Assembly: GCA_001770725.1 (NCBI GenBank)
Contig: MERU01000007.1
Location: 358,924-422,923, forward strand
Reading direction: 5' to 3'
From: Burkholderiales bacterium RIFCSPHIGHO2_01_FULL_63_240
Lineage (GTDB): Bacteria > Pseudomonadota > Gammaproteobacteria > Burkholderiales > Burkholderiaceae_C
DNA length: 64,000 nucleotides
How positions within the stretch are numbered: position 1 is the first letter of the stretch; each line of letters begins with the position of its first letter. This document shows, one piece after another, positions 34,744 to 42,616 of the stretch. The position numbers and the translations under genes were made by a program. The notes under the pieces were generated by a model. That model did no database searches, had not been told where the DNA came from, and saw only the letters and a list, made by a program, of their open reading frames with translations.

Positions 34744-35799
34744 TCACTTGGCCGGCGGCAGCACGTTGAGTTCGGCTGCCGTTGGCAGGAAGGAGCCGTT
34801 CCAGACGGCGCCCGGGTTGACGCGGGTCTTGGTGGCATAGGCATCCGAGACCTGCGAGGCCATCAGCGACAGGCGTGCGGCGTTGACCTGGCCGAAGCCT
34901 TCGGCGCGCGCATCGGGGCTGGCCACGACCTGTTCGATGGCCATTTTCAGGCGGCGGGTTTCGAGGTCGACGTTGATGATGCCGTCGCGGGCCTTGACCG
35001 CCGCGATGCCGACAGCCGGTTGAGCCAACACTTCCTTGGCGCCCTTGGCGAAGGCCTTCAGGAACGCCTTGACGGCTTCCGGGTTCTCTTTGAGCAACTT
35101 GGGCGACGCGATGATGGCGTTGCCGTAGAGCTTCACGCCGTATTGGGCGTAGGGGAACATCACCACGTCGGCCGGCTTGGCGCCGCGCGCTTCGAGGTTG
35201 AGCAGCGAGGTGAACGAAAAGCCCGTGATGCCGTCGACATCGCCCTTGACGGCCATGGTCTCGCGCAGCGGCGGGTCCATGCTGACCCAGGTCACGGGGC
35301 CGATCTTGTTGGCCTTGGCGAAGATCGCCCAGGCCTTGCGGCCGGCGTCGAACACCGGGGCGCCCATCTTCTTGCCCGTGAAATCGGCCGGGGTCTTGAT
35401 GCCGCTGGACTTGAGCGCGAAGGCAGCGGCCGGCGTGTTGTTGTAGACCATCATGATGGCCACGGGCTTGTTGGGTGCGTCGGGGTTGTTGGCGTGGAAC
35501 TCCATCAACGCGGCCATGTCGGCAAAGCCCAGGTCGTAGGTGCCCGATGCCACGCGCGTGACGGTGCCGCCCGAGCCGCTGCCCGCATCGAGCGTGACGT
35601 CCAGGCCCGCCTGCGTGAAGTAGCCCTTGGCGATGGGGTGCAGGAACAGGCCGGCCGGGCCCTCGAAGCGCCAGTCGAGCTGGAACTTGATGGGTGTGGC
35701 GGCGTGCACCGAAGTGGGTGCCAGCGCGCCCAGGGACAAGGCGGCTGCGGCGGCGAAATGAGCGAAAACGGTGCGGCGGGTGATCTTCGTGGTGGTCAT
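34744..35799 (-). CDS. ABC transporter substrate-binding protein (NMT1/THI5-like)
   Basis: This 351-residue periplasmic binding protein has a signal sequence with an RR pair (TKITRRTVFAHFAAAAA), which may be a Tat signal, cleaved near VHAA. The mature part follows the NMT1/THI5-like pattern: IKFQLDWRFEGPAGLFLHPIAKGYF, AGLDVTLDAGSGSGGTVTRVASGTYDLGFADMA, IYNN-type VYNNTPAAAFALKSSGIKTPADF and GKKMGAPVFDAGRKAW. Family members bind thiamine precursors, pyrimidines, nitrate, sulphonates or aromatic acids, so the ligand is open. It is first in its operon and divergent from a porin, with repeated motifs between. Confidence 0.88.
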   Translation of the reverse strand: MTTTKITRRTVFAHFAAAAALSLGALAPTSVHAATPIKFQLDWRFEGPAGLFLHPIAKGYFTQAGLDVTLDAGSGSGGTVTRVASGTYDLGFADMAALMEFHANNPDAPNKPVAIMMVYNNTPAAAFALKSSGIKTPADFTGKKMGAPVFDAGRKAWAIFAKANKIGPVTWVSMDPPLRETMAVKGDVDGITGFSFTSLLNLEARGAKPADVVMFPYAQYGVKLYGNAIIASPKLLKENPEAVKAFLKAFAKGAKEVLAQPAVGIAAVKARDGIINVDLETRRLKMAIEQVVASPDARAEGFGQVNAARLSLMASQVSDAYATKTRVNPGAVWNGSFLPTAAELNVLPPAK

Positions 35800-35814
35800 G
35801 CGAGCGGGCTCCGG

Positions 35815-35863
35815 TTGCAAAACTGTATGCAAAACAGATGAAAAACTGTATGCAGTATTGCAA
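35815..35863. promoter_or_regulatory. Direct repeats framed by TTGCAA between ABC operon and porin
   Basis: AAAACTGTATGCA occurs at 35819-35831 and again at 35842-35854, 23 bases apart (about two helical turns). TTGCAA borders the block at 35815-35820 and 35858-35863. The core CTGTATGCAG-like sequence is nearly palindromic, as in GntR-type operators. It lies 16-64 bases upstream of the binding-protein gene and 110-158 bases before the porin ATG. Probable regulator-binding or promoter region for both genes. Confidence 0.5.
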
Positions 35864-35972
35864 GGCACGCAAGAAGCGTGCGCGCCTGCGCGAGGCCGTG
35901 TGGGCATGGAATCTGCAATCGACGGCGCCTGTTTTCAACAACAGGTGCCGATGCACCAAACCTGGAGTGTCC

Positions 35973-37064
35973 ATGTCCATTCGCAAGTTCGCACTGTCTG
36001 TGCTGGCGCTGTCCGCTGCAGCCGCCTCGCAGGCCCAATCCAGCTACAACGTCTATGGCGTCGTCGACCTGAGCGTCGGCTCCATGCAGTTGAGCGGCCT
36101 GCCCACCGCGGCCGACAACAAGCGCATCACCAAGGTCGACGGCAACAACATGGTCACCAGCTACCTGGGCTTCAAGGGGCTGGAAGACCTGGGTGGTGGC
36201 CTGAAGGCCGGCTTCGTGCTGGAAGCTTTCCTGCGTCCTGACACGGGCGCTTCGGGCCGCAGCGATGCGAACACCTCCGTGACCCCGAACGTGCCGGCCG
36301 ACAACTTCTGGGGCCGTGCCGCCAACGTCTACCTGCAGAACGACTTCGGCAAGCTGACCATCGGCCGCCAGGGCAACCTGCTGTTCTCGCACGTGGTGTC
36401 GTACAACCCGTTCGCAGGTGCCTTCGGCCTGTCGCCCGCCGTGCGCCTGACGTTCGGCAAGTGGGGCAACGACCGCGGTGACTCGGGTTGGAGCAATGCC
36501 ATCACCTACGCCACGCCCAACCTGGCTGGCTTCACCGGCTCGGTGTCTTATCAGGCTGGCGAGGACACCACGCAGTCCGAGCGCAACAGCTATGCATTGA
36601 GCCTGAACTACGCCAACGGCCCCTTCGCCGTGGGCGGTGCCTGGCAGACCGTGCGTTCCGCCGAGGCCCCGAAAGTCAACCTGACCCAAGGCCAACGCCA
36701 GAACTTCGGCATGATCAGCACCAGCTATGACTTCGGTGTGGTCAAGCTGTTTGGTCAGTATGGCGAGTTCTCCAACAGCGGCTACGCCACCACCTTGCGC
36801 ATCGACACCCAGCTGTACCAACTGGGCGCATCGGTGCCAGTGACCAAGGCTGGCAAGGTGCTGCTGTCTTATGGCGAGAGCAAGGAAAAGCCGGTGCAAG
36901 GTGGCACCACGCCGGTGACCAAGCACCGCATCACCACGCTGGCTTACGACCACTTCCTGTCCAAGCGCACCGACGTGTACGCGGCCGTGATGGTCGACAA
37001 GGAACAACTGGCGAACTACGAGTCGGGCACCAGCGTGGTGTTTGGCCTGCGTCACGCCTTCTGA
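35973..37064 (+). CDS. Gram-negative trimeric porin
   Basis: This 363-residue outer-membrane porin of the betaproteobacterial Porin_4/OmpC-like class has a signal peptide to ASQAQS. It then shows SYNVYGVVDLSVGSM, the constriction-loop region with SYLGFKGLEDLGGGLKAGFVLEAF, LTIGRQGNLLF, alternating beta-strand patterns and the terminal FGLRHAF with C-terminal Phe used for BAM recognition. The ATG at 35973 follows GGAG (35964-35967), and 45 upstream in-frame codons are not signal-like. It is divergent from the ABC importer, so it may supply the same solute. Confidence 0.93.
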   Translation: MSIRKFALSVLALSAAAASQAQSSYNVYGVVDLSVGSMQLSGLPTAADNKRITKVDGNNMVTSYLGFKGLEDLGGGLKAGFVLEAFLRPDTGASGRSDANTSVTPNVPADNFWGRAANVYLQNDFGKLTIGRQGNLLFSHVVSYNPFAGAFGLSPAVRLTFGKWGNDRGDSGWSNAITYATPNLAGFTGSVSYQAGEDTTQSERNSYALSLNYANGPFAVGGAWQTVRSAEAPKVNLTQGQRQNFGMISTSYDFGVVKLFGQYGEFSNSGYATTLRIDTQLYQLGASVPVTKAGKVLLSYGESKEKPVQGGTTPVTKHRITTLAYDHFLSKRTDVYAAVMVDKEQLANYESGTSVVFGLRHAF

Positions 37065-37109
37065 TCGAAGGCAAGCCAGGGCGGTTGGCATCGGTGGGAT
37101 GATGGCGGC

Positions 37110-37895
37110 ATGAGCCGCTCACCTCTCTCCGATGCCCCTGTCCAGCCCGGACCGATCGGCCTGATGGCCGCCATGCCGCAGGAACTGCAGGCCCTCATCG
37201 ACCTCATGCCCGATGAGGCTGCGGTTCGCTGCGGCGCCCGCGTTTTCTGGCGCGGTCACCTGCATGGCCGCGAGGTGGTGGCGGTGCTATCCGGCATCGG
37301 CAAGGTGGCGGCAGCCATCACGGCCACTTTGCTGGCCGATGCGTTCGGCGTGTCACAGATCTGGTTCACCGGTGTCGCCGGTGGCCTGGGCACGGAGGTG
37401 CGCGTGGGCGATGTGGTGGTGGCCGAGTCCCTGATCCAGCATGACATGGACGCCTCACCGCTGTTCCCCCGCCACGAGTTGCCGGGGTTGGGGCGCAGCC
37501 GCCTGCACCCACCTGCCGAGCTGACGACCTGGGTGCACGAGGGCGTGGGCCAGGCGCTGTTGGACGTGCACCAGCATGTGCCGCTGCATGCGCTGGGCCT
37601 GCCCCAGCCGCGCGTGCACCGTGGCCTCATCGCCAGTGGCGATCAGTTCGTTGCCTCGGCCGAAGACGCCGAGACCTTGCGCCACCACCTGCCCGATGTG
37701 CTGGCCGTGGAAATGGAAGGGGCGGCGGTGGCCCAGGTTTGCGATGCGTTCGAGCTGCCCTTCGCGGTGATCCGCACCATTTCTGATCGGGCCGATGCCT
37801 CGGCGCACCTGGACTTCCTGCGCTTCGTGGATCAGGTGGCGAGCCCGTATTCGCTGGCCATCGTCTCGGCGCTGTTGAAAGCGCGGGCGGCGTGA
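37110..37895 (+). CDS. mtnN: 5'-Methylthioadenosine/S-adenosylhomocysteine nucleosidase
   Basis: This enzyme removes adenine from MTA and SAH, recycling by-products of polyamine synthesis and methylation. The 261 residues include IGLMAAMPQELQ, LSGIGKVAAAITATLL, FTGVAGGLGTEVRVGDVVV, the specificity region ASGDQFVAS, the catalytic Glu in AVEMEGAAVAQVC and the Asp in RTISDRADASAHLDF. It is about 30 residues longer than E. coli MtnN, mostly an N-terminal extension and a longer middle segment (HPPAELTTWVHEGVGQALL). It is convergent with the next gene. Confidence 0.9.
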   Translation: MSRSPLSDAPVQPGPIGLMAAMPQELQALIDLMPDEAAVRCGARVFWRGHLHGREVVAVLSGIGKVAAAITATLLADAFGVSQIWFTGVAGGLGTEVRVGDVVVAESLIQHDMDASPLFPRHELPGLGRSRLHPPAELTTWVHEGVGQALLDVHQHVPLHALGLPQPRVHRGLIASGDQFVASAEDAETLRHHLPDVLAVEMEGAAVAQVCDAFELPFAVIRTISDRADASAHLDFLRFVDQVASPYSLAIVSALLKARAA

Positions 37896-37902
37896 GCCTG
37901 GT

Positions 37903-38586
37903 TCAGTCGTTTGCGGCCTGGCGGCTGGCGGGCGGGCAACCCCAGCGGTAGCCGCGGCCTCGCTCCGTCAGCAGGGGCACCCGGCTCACGCCCGCTTCCT
38001 GCAGCTTGCGGCGCAGGCGCGAAACGGCCAGGTCCACCACGTTGAGGTGGCAGCCCTGCTGGCCCAGCTTCGAGCGGGCCATCAGCTCCGCGCGCGACAT
38101 CACGACACCCGGCTGAGCCATCAAGGCTTGCAGCACCTGCGCTTCGCTGCGCGAGAGTGGCACGCTCAAGGGGCCGTGTTGCAGGCGCTGCGCGATGTCA
38201 TCGAGTTCCCAGGCGTGTTCAGCCGCTTGGCCCGGTCGTCGACGCAGCAGCGATCGCAGGCGCGCCTCGAGTTCGCGCTCGCTGATGTGTCGGGGGTCGA
38301 CCACGGCGTCGGCGCCCCAGGTCAGCGCCAGCACCTGGTCGACCGGCTCGGGCCGGTCCATGAAGACCACCACGCGGGCGTTCCAGGCCTGGCGCGCGGC
38401 CTCACACACCTTCAGCTGTTCGCGGTCGGCGTGGCGCACGCGGGTCAGGACCAGGTCCACGCCGGGGCCCGAGAGCACCGTGGGTGCACGGGTCGAACGC
38501 GCCACCGACAGGGCCAGCCGTTGCAGGCTGGACGCGAGGGTGTCGTGCAGGCGGTCTTCTGGGTCGATGATCAGGCAGGCACTCAT
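37903..38586 (-). CDS. OmpR-type winged-helix regulator with degenerate receiver (1)
   Basis: The 227-residue protein has a receiver-like N-terminal domain and a C-terminal OmpR/PhoB winged helix (LSRSEAQVLQALMAQPGVVMSRAELM, VDLAVSRLRRKLQEAGVSRVPLLTERGRGYRWG). The receiver has lost its chemistry. Where the phospho-acceptor Asp should follow DLVL there is Thr-Arg (Arg49), and the conserved Lys of the DDYLVKP region is replaced in DAVVDPRH. Phosphorylation by a classical kinase is therefore unlikely. Its start overlaps the stop of the chalcone-isomerase-like gene, so they are coupled. Confidence 0.83.
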   Translation of the reverse strand: MSACLIIDPEDRLHDTLASSLQRLALSVARSTRAPTVLSGPGVDLVLTRVRHADREQLKVCEAARQAWNARVVVFMDRPEPVDQVLALTWGADAVVDPRHISERELEARLRSLLRRRPGQAAEHAWELDDIAQRLQHGPLSVPLSRSEAQVLQALMAQPGVVMSRAELMARSKLGQQGCHLNVVDLAVSRLRRKLQEAGVSRVPLLTERGRGYRWGCPPASRQAAND

Positions 38587-39212
38587 GGCAGGGCTCTCCA
38601 GGCGCTCACGCGGGATGGGGGTTCGGTGGTGGGGTCACCGGGGCGTTCGAGCTGCAGCACCGAACGGCGAGGGTCTTCGTCCAGCCACAGCCTCAGCAGG
38701 GCCTGGAACAGGTCGGCCTGGCGGATGGGACCGAAGCAGGGCCGCTGGTTGAAGGTGATGCGCAGGCCCTGGTCGGGCTGCCAGTCGATGGTCAGCGTGT
38801 CGCCATGTTTGAGGCGGCCCTGCTCGAGTGGCAGGCTCTCGACGATGGCGCGCACCTGCTGGCTGAAACGCGTCAGCGCGGGGGTGGCTTCGAGCGTGTC
38901 CTGCAGGCCGCTCTTGAAGTCGCTTTCGCTGACGTCGCGCAGCATCTTGAGCGTCAGGCGCCTGGCGCCGTTGTCCTGCAGCAGGGCCTGGTGCTGGCCC
39001 ACCTTGTTGCTGCCATACAGGGCCACCAGGTAGACCTGCACGACCAGGGCCCTCACGCCGGTGCCGCTGGCGTTGAGCGTCAGGCGCCGGCCTTGCAGCT
39101 CGATGGCATCGGGCAATGGTGCGTTGGGCGAGGCGGCGTGGGCGGGTTCGATGCTTTGGGCGAGCAGGCCCAGCGCGAGGCCGGCGCTCCACATCCAGGC
39201 GGGGTGCTTCAT
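38583..39212 (-). CDS. Chalcone-isomerase-like periplasmic protein
   Basis: This 209-residue exported protein has a signal peptide (to about EPAHAA). The mature part follows the Chalcone_3 pattern of bacterial proteins: LPDAIELQGRRLTLNASGTGVRALVVQVYLVALYG, RRLTLKMLRDVSESDFKSGLQDTL, HGDTLTIDWQPDQGLRITFN and LFQALLRLWLDEDP. These proteins share the fold of plant chalcone isomerase but lack proof of that activity, and their role is not established. A ~25-residue C-terminal tail runs into the overlap with the regulator gene. It lies 17 bases after the FlgH-like gene. Confidence 0.85.
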   Translation of the reverse strand: MKHPAWMWSAGLALGLLAQSIEPAHAASPNAPLPDAIELQGRRLTLNASGTGVRALVVQVYLVALYGSNKVGQHQALLQDNGARRLTLKMLRDVSESDFKSGLQDTLEATPALTRFSQQVRAIVESLPLEQGRLKHGDTLTIDWQPDQGLRITFNQRPCFGPIRQADLFQALLRLWLDEDPRRSVLQLERPGDPTTEPPSRVSAWRALP

Positions 39213-39229
39213 GTTGTCCTCCACCCGGT

Positions 39230-39949
39230 TCACCAGACGGTCAGGGTCTTGGTCAGCACGCGCTGCAACCACGAGCGCGAAGCGGCTTCGGAGACGTCGC
39301 CCTCGCCCGCGGTTTCCAGCCGCGCATTGACCACGTCCGAGGAGGCCACCATGTTGCCGGCGCGGATGTCGCCCGGGCTGACCACGCCTGAAAAGCGCAT
39401 GCGCGTCACGCCGCGGTTGAAGGCCACCGCGCGTTCGCCGGCGATGACGAGGTGCCCGTTGGGCAGCACGTTGATGACCTGCACCGCGATCTGGCCGGTG
39501 AACTTGCTCGACTGTTCGGTGTTGCCATCGCCCTTGAAGCTGTCGCTGCCGGCGGCACTGGCATCGAGGTCGAGCAGTTCACCAAAGAAGCCGCCGACGG
39601 ACTTTGCGCCTTGTCCGGGGCCCTTGCTGGCCACGGCGTTCTCGCGGTTGTGCTTTGTGGCGACCTTGCTCTGGCTGGTGAAGGACTCGGCGATGTCGAC
39701 CTTGAGCTTGTCCCCCACCTGCCGGGCCAGCTTCTGGCCCGAGAACAGCGAGGCCACGGGCGCATCAGGCTGGAACAGCGAGCCGGGGTTGGTGCGTTCG
39801 AGGTAGGTGGGCGGCGTGACGGGTGGCACGGTGAGCGGCCCCTGCACGATGGTGGGCGGGGTGTTGCACGCGGCCAGGCCCAGCAGGGCGGTGAGGGTCA
39901 GGGCAAGCGCGGCTCGGCGGGGAGCGCGCGAGGTTCGGAGGTGTTGCAT
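39230..39949 (-). CDS. FlgH-like lipoprotein outside any flagellar operon
   Basis: The 239-residue protein has a lipobox ending LGLAACN (Cys28). It then has the FlgH layout: YLERTNPGSLFQPD, ASLFSGQKLARQVGDKLKVDIAESFTSQSKVATKHNRENAVAS, IAVQVINVLPNGHLVIAGERAVAFNRGVTRMRFSGVVSPGDIRAGNMV, VVNARLETAGEG and SWLQRVLTKTLTVW. FlgH forms the flagellar L-ring in the outer membrane and is normally encoded with rod and P-ring genes. None of flgA-G, flgI or flgJ is here. It may be a displaced L-ring gene or a paralogue forming a ring for another envelope structure. Neighbours are a second lipoprotein and a chalcone-isomerase-like protein. Confidence 0.85.
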   Translation of the reverse strand: MQHLRTSRAPRRAALALTLTALLGLAACNTPPTIVQGPLTVPPVTPPTYLERTNPGSLFQPDAPVASLFSGQKLARQVGDKLKVDIAESFTSQSKVATKHNRENAVASKGPGQGAKSVGGFFGELLDLDASAAGSDSFKGDGNTEQSSKFTGQIAVQVINVLPNGHLVIAGERAVAFNRGVTRMRFSGVVSPGDIRAGNMVASSDVVNARLETAGEGDVSEAASRSWLQRVLTKTLTVW

Positions 39950-39976
39950 GGGCTGTGTCCTGTGTGGGGTGGCGTG

Positions 39977-40522
39977 TCAGCCACCGAAGCCGGTCAGCAG
40001 GGCCTGAACCACCGGCGAGAGCTTGTCCTGCGTGGTGGCCCACTTGCTCGATTCAAGGAGACCGTCGACGCTGTAGGCGCTGCTGGCGAGCACCTCGCCG
40101 TGCATGGTGCGAAGCGTCAGTTGGGCGGTCGACAGGTAGGCGCGCGGAGCGCTGCGAAACGGCGGTGCATCCCATGTCACCGTGCCGCTGTAGAGCAGCC
40201 ACACGGGGCAGGCCAGGGGCGTGGTGTCGGCGGCGTAGACGCGGCTGCTGACGCCCGCTTGCGCCAGCGCCGTCTGCAGTGCGGGCACCACTTCGCTCGA
40301 GGCCACCATGGGGTTGTGGGTGATGCACACCGAGTTCGGCCGCGGCCCTGCGTGGTGAACGGTGTCGATCGGGCGGCCCGGCGCGGTGGACACCACGTGG
40401 CTGACCGCCAGCCCGCTGGCCTTGACCAGCTCCAGGGCGGGCTCGAAGCTGAACAGGGCGCAGCCGCTCAGCGCGTGGCTGAGGCCGACCGTGATCAGCA
40501 GGGGCAAGGGGCGGGCGCGCAT
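39977..40522 (-). CDS. Putative lipoprotein, possibly Sbal_3080-like
   Basis: This 181-residue predicted lipoprotein has a hydrophobic start and a lipobox LSGCALF (Cys21). The mature part contains SVCITHNPMVASSEVVPALQTALAQAGVSSRVY, PLACPVWLLYSGTVTWD, LSTAQLTLRTMHGEVLASSAYSVDGL and KLSPVVQALLTGF. That order (binding-like start, CP-W-L-Y-sheet, alternating strands, C-terminal helix) recalls small uncharacterised lipoproteins such as the Sbal_3080 family, but I am not certain. It sits nine bases after the small Ala-rich gene and 27 bases before the FlgH-like gene. Confidence 0.7.
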   Translation of the reverse strand: MRARPLPLLITVGLSHALSGCALFSFEPALELVKASGLAVSHVVSTAPGRPIDTVHHAGPRPNSVCITHNPMVASSEVVPALQTALAQAGVSSRVYAADTTPLACPVWLLYSGTVTWDAPPFRSAPRAYLSTAQLTLRTMHGEVLASSAYSVDGLLESSKWATTQDKLSPVVQALLTGFGG

Positions 40523-40531
40523 GGCCTGGCC

Positions 40532-40942
40532 TCACAGCAAGGCGGCGATGGTCTGCGCGCCAGCTGTGAGGCCGGAGCGAACGCTGCTGGCGGCGTCGCT
40601 CAGCGCATCGCCCACCGTGTCGAGGGCCTCGTCGGCGAGGTGGGCGCCCTGGTTGGCGTAGCGCGCGCCCGCCTGGATGAGGTGGCTGATGTCACCGACC
40701 ACGTCACCCACGGCCTCGACGCCTTCTTTGGCTGTGCTGCCCAGGCTGGCGATGGCCTGGCCGCCGGCCGATGTGACATCGCTGATCGCGTCGGTGGCTG
40801 CGTCGGCGACGCCGATGACCGATGCGGCCACCGGACCGAAGGCCGCAGAGTTCTTTTCAAACTGGCTGCGGGGCGCTTGCTGACAGCCCTTGCGATCGAT
40901 CGCGTGGTTGCTGGAGGTGCTGGGGAAACCGATGCTGCTCAT
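40532..40942 (-). CDS. Small Ala-rich amphipathic protein, unknown
   Basis: I do not recognise this 136-residue protein. It has no signal peptide or membrane helix. After a polar ~30-residue start (MSSIGFPSTSSNHAIDRKG, two Cys/Gln-rich residues) the rest is a long, low-charge, Ala/Val/Gly-rich helix with periodic hydrophobics (SVIGVADAATDAISDVTSAGG, GDVVGDISHLIQAGARYA, DTVGDALSDAASSVRSGL). This looks like an amphipathic or self-associating helix. GAAAGG-like GAAAGG lies six bases before the ATG, so translation is credible. It begins the run of four closely spaced genes leading through the FlgH-like gene. Confidence 0.65.
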   Translation of the reverse strand: MSSIGFPSTSSNHAIDRKGCQQAPRSQFEKNSAAFGPVAASVIGVADAATDAISDVTSAGGQAIASLGSTAKEGVEAVGDVVGDISHLIQAGARYANQGAHLADEALDTVGDALSDAASSVRSGLTAGAQTIAALL

Positions 40943-41052
40943 GGTGAACCTTTCGGAGATGGTGTGGGCTCATCGTAGGCAGGCCATGGGTCGGGCATGC
41001 GCCCGAACATCGCGTCGTAATCGGGCCTCGAAGCCTGTCGCCGCCTGATCGT

Positions 41053-41790
41053 TCATGTCGTTTGTGTGTCGATGGTTGACAGGTCCAGGCGGTAGCCCCG
41101 GCCGCGCACCGTCTGGATCAAGGGCTGGTGGGGGTCGCGTGCGTGGAGCTTTTGTCTCAATCGCGAAACGAGCAGGTCCACGGCACGGCTGTCGGTGGCG
41201 CGCTCACGCAAGGGCAAGGCGGCCGTGAGCTCATCGCGCGACAGCAGGCGGCCGGGCTGGCTCAGCATCGCTTGCAGCAGGCAACACTCGGCCCGCGTCA
41301 AGGCCACGGGGGCTTCACCGGGCATGTGCAATTGCCGACGAGGGATGTCGAACGCCCAGGGGCCGATGCGCACCTGAGGGCGAGGTGGGTGGCTGGCCGG
41401 GTGCATGCGCCGGATGGCGGCACGGATGCGGGCGGCCACCTCGCGCGCGTCCGAGGTTTCTTCCACGCAATCGTCGGCACCGCTCTCCAGCGCCAGGATG
41501 CGGATGGTGTCGTCGCCCGCGGGGGTCAGGGCCAGGACGGCGGCCTGACCTTGGTCATGCAATGAACGGCAAAGTTGCAACACCGCTTCGCTGGCATCGA
41601 AGCTGGCGATCAGCACCGCGGCTGCGCCTTGCTCATGCAGGGCTGCGTTGACATCGGTATCTCGGACAAGGCAGCGCAAGTCGATGCCATGCCGGGGCAA
41701 CTGCTCCACCAGCGCGAAAGGTTCAGCGGTGGCAGGGCCGGCCGGCCGCACGAGAAAACAACGAGGTGCGGTCATGTCGAAAGACGTCAT
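41053..41790 (-). CDS. OmpR-type winged-helix regulator with degenerate receiver (2)
   Basis: The 245-residue protein has a receiver-like domain and an OmpR/PhoB winged helix (LTRAECCLLQAMLSQPGRLLSRDELTAALPL, SRAVDLLVSRLRQKLHARDPHQPLIQTVRGRGYRLDL). At the phospho-acceptor position, AVLIASFD has Ala62 instead of Asp, and the Lys of the KP motif is absent (DDCVEETSD). It is 110 bases upstream of the Ala-rich gene on the same strand and divergent from the CpxRA-like pair. An internal ATG (41775) could also serve as start. The architecture mirrors the regulator at the other end of the cluster. Confidence 0.83.
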   Translation of the reverse strand: MTSFDMTAPRCFLVRPAGPATAEPFALVEQLPRHGIDLRCLVRDTDVNAALHEQGAAAVLIASFDASEAVLQLCRSLHDQGQAAVLALTPAGDDTIRILALESGADDCVEETSDAREVAARIRAAIRRMHPASHPPRPQVRIGPWAFDIPRRQLHMPGEAPVALTRAECCLLQAMLSQPGRLLSRDELTAALPLRERATDSRAVDLLVSRLRQKLHARDPHQPLIQTVRGRGYRLDLSTIDTQTT

Positions 41791-41914
41791 GGTGCAAGGC
41801 GTCTTTCATCCTAAGGAATCGACCTCGTCGTGTGCCGTTGTGTGTGTCAAGGTGGGTAAAAGTCGCTTGCTTGCCGATTTGCCCATCGGTCATCGCGGTG
41901 ATACTCGCTGCGCG

Positions 41915-42613
41915 ATGAAGAAGATCCTGCTCGTCGACGATGACATCGAGCTGACCGGCATGCTGGCGCGCTACCTCAGGCGCGAGCAGTTCGAGGTCGA
42001 GCTGGCCCATGACGGTGAGTCAGGCGTGCGCATGGCCCTTCAAGGAGGGCATGCGCTCGTCGTGCTCGACGTGATGATGCCCAGGCTCTCAGGCATGGAG
42101 GCCTTGCGGCGCATCCGCGCCAGCCGTCGCACGCCGGTCATCATGCTGACGGCGCGTGGCGACAACGTCGACCGCATCGTCGGGCTGGACATGGGGGCCG
42201 ACGACTACGTGCCCAAGCCCTGCACGCCGGGTGAGCTGGTGGCGCGCATCCGCGCCGTGCTGCGGCGCACGCAGCCCCCGCCCGATGCCGAGCCCCAGCC
42301 CTTGGCCGTCGATGTGGTCGAAGCTGGCTTGCTGACGATGTGGCCAGGTCGGCGCGAAGCCACCTGGCGGGGGCAGGCGCTGCCGCTGACCGGCACCGAA
42401 TTCGTGCTGTTGCTCACGCTGGCACGGCAGGCCGGGCAACTCATGCCCAAGGCCGACATCTCGCTGCAGGCGCTGGGCCGACCGCTGGCCGCCTACGATC
42501 GCCGCATCGACGTGCACCTCTCCAGCGTGCGCCAGAAGTTGGGCTTGCGCCCCGATGGCCAGCCCTGGATTCAGAGCGTGCGCGGCTTGGGCTACCAATT
42601 GCTGAAGGACTGA
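41915..42613 (+). CDS. CpxR/OmpR-family response regulator
   Basis: The 232-residue regulator has an intact receiver: LLVDDDIEL (Asp8-10), VVLDVMMP (Asp52 phospho-acceptor), LTARGD and VPKPCTP (Lys101). The C-terminal winged helix has LTGTEFVLLLTLARQAGQLMPKADI, VHLSSVRQKLGLRPDGQPWIQSVRGLGYQLL. It is followed three bases later by a kinase of the CpxA/RstB class, so it is its partner. The 124-base gap to the divergent degenerate-receiver regulator contains the promoters of both. Confidence 0.92.
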   Translation: MKKILLVDDDIELTGMLARYLRREQFEVELAHDGESGVRMALQGGHALVVLDVMMPRLSGMEALRRIRASRRTPVIMLTARGDNVDRIVGLDMGADDYVPKPCTPGELVARIRAVLRRTQPPPDAEPQPLAVDVVEAGLLTMWPGRREATWRGQALPLTGTEFVLLLTLARQAGQLMPKADISLQALGRPLAAYDRRIDVHLSSVRQKLGLRPDGQPWIQSVRGLGYQLLKD

Positions 42614-42616
42614 GCC

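Noticed and set aside
37903-38586. Possible partner of the CpxRA-like kinase
   Set aside because: The receiver lacks the phospho-acceptor Asp, and the kinase has its own intact regulator three bases upstream.
39230-39949. Part of a flagellar operon
   Set aside because: No flagellar rod, hook, P-ring or export gene lies on either side within the window.
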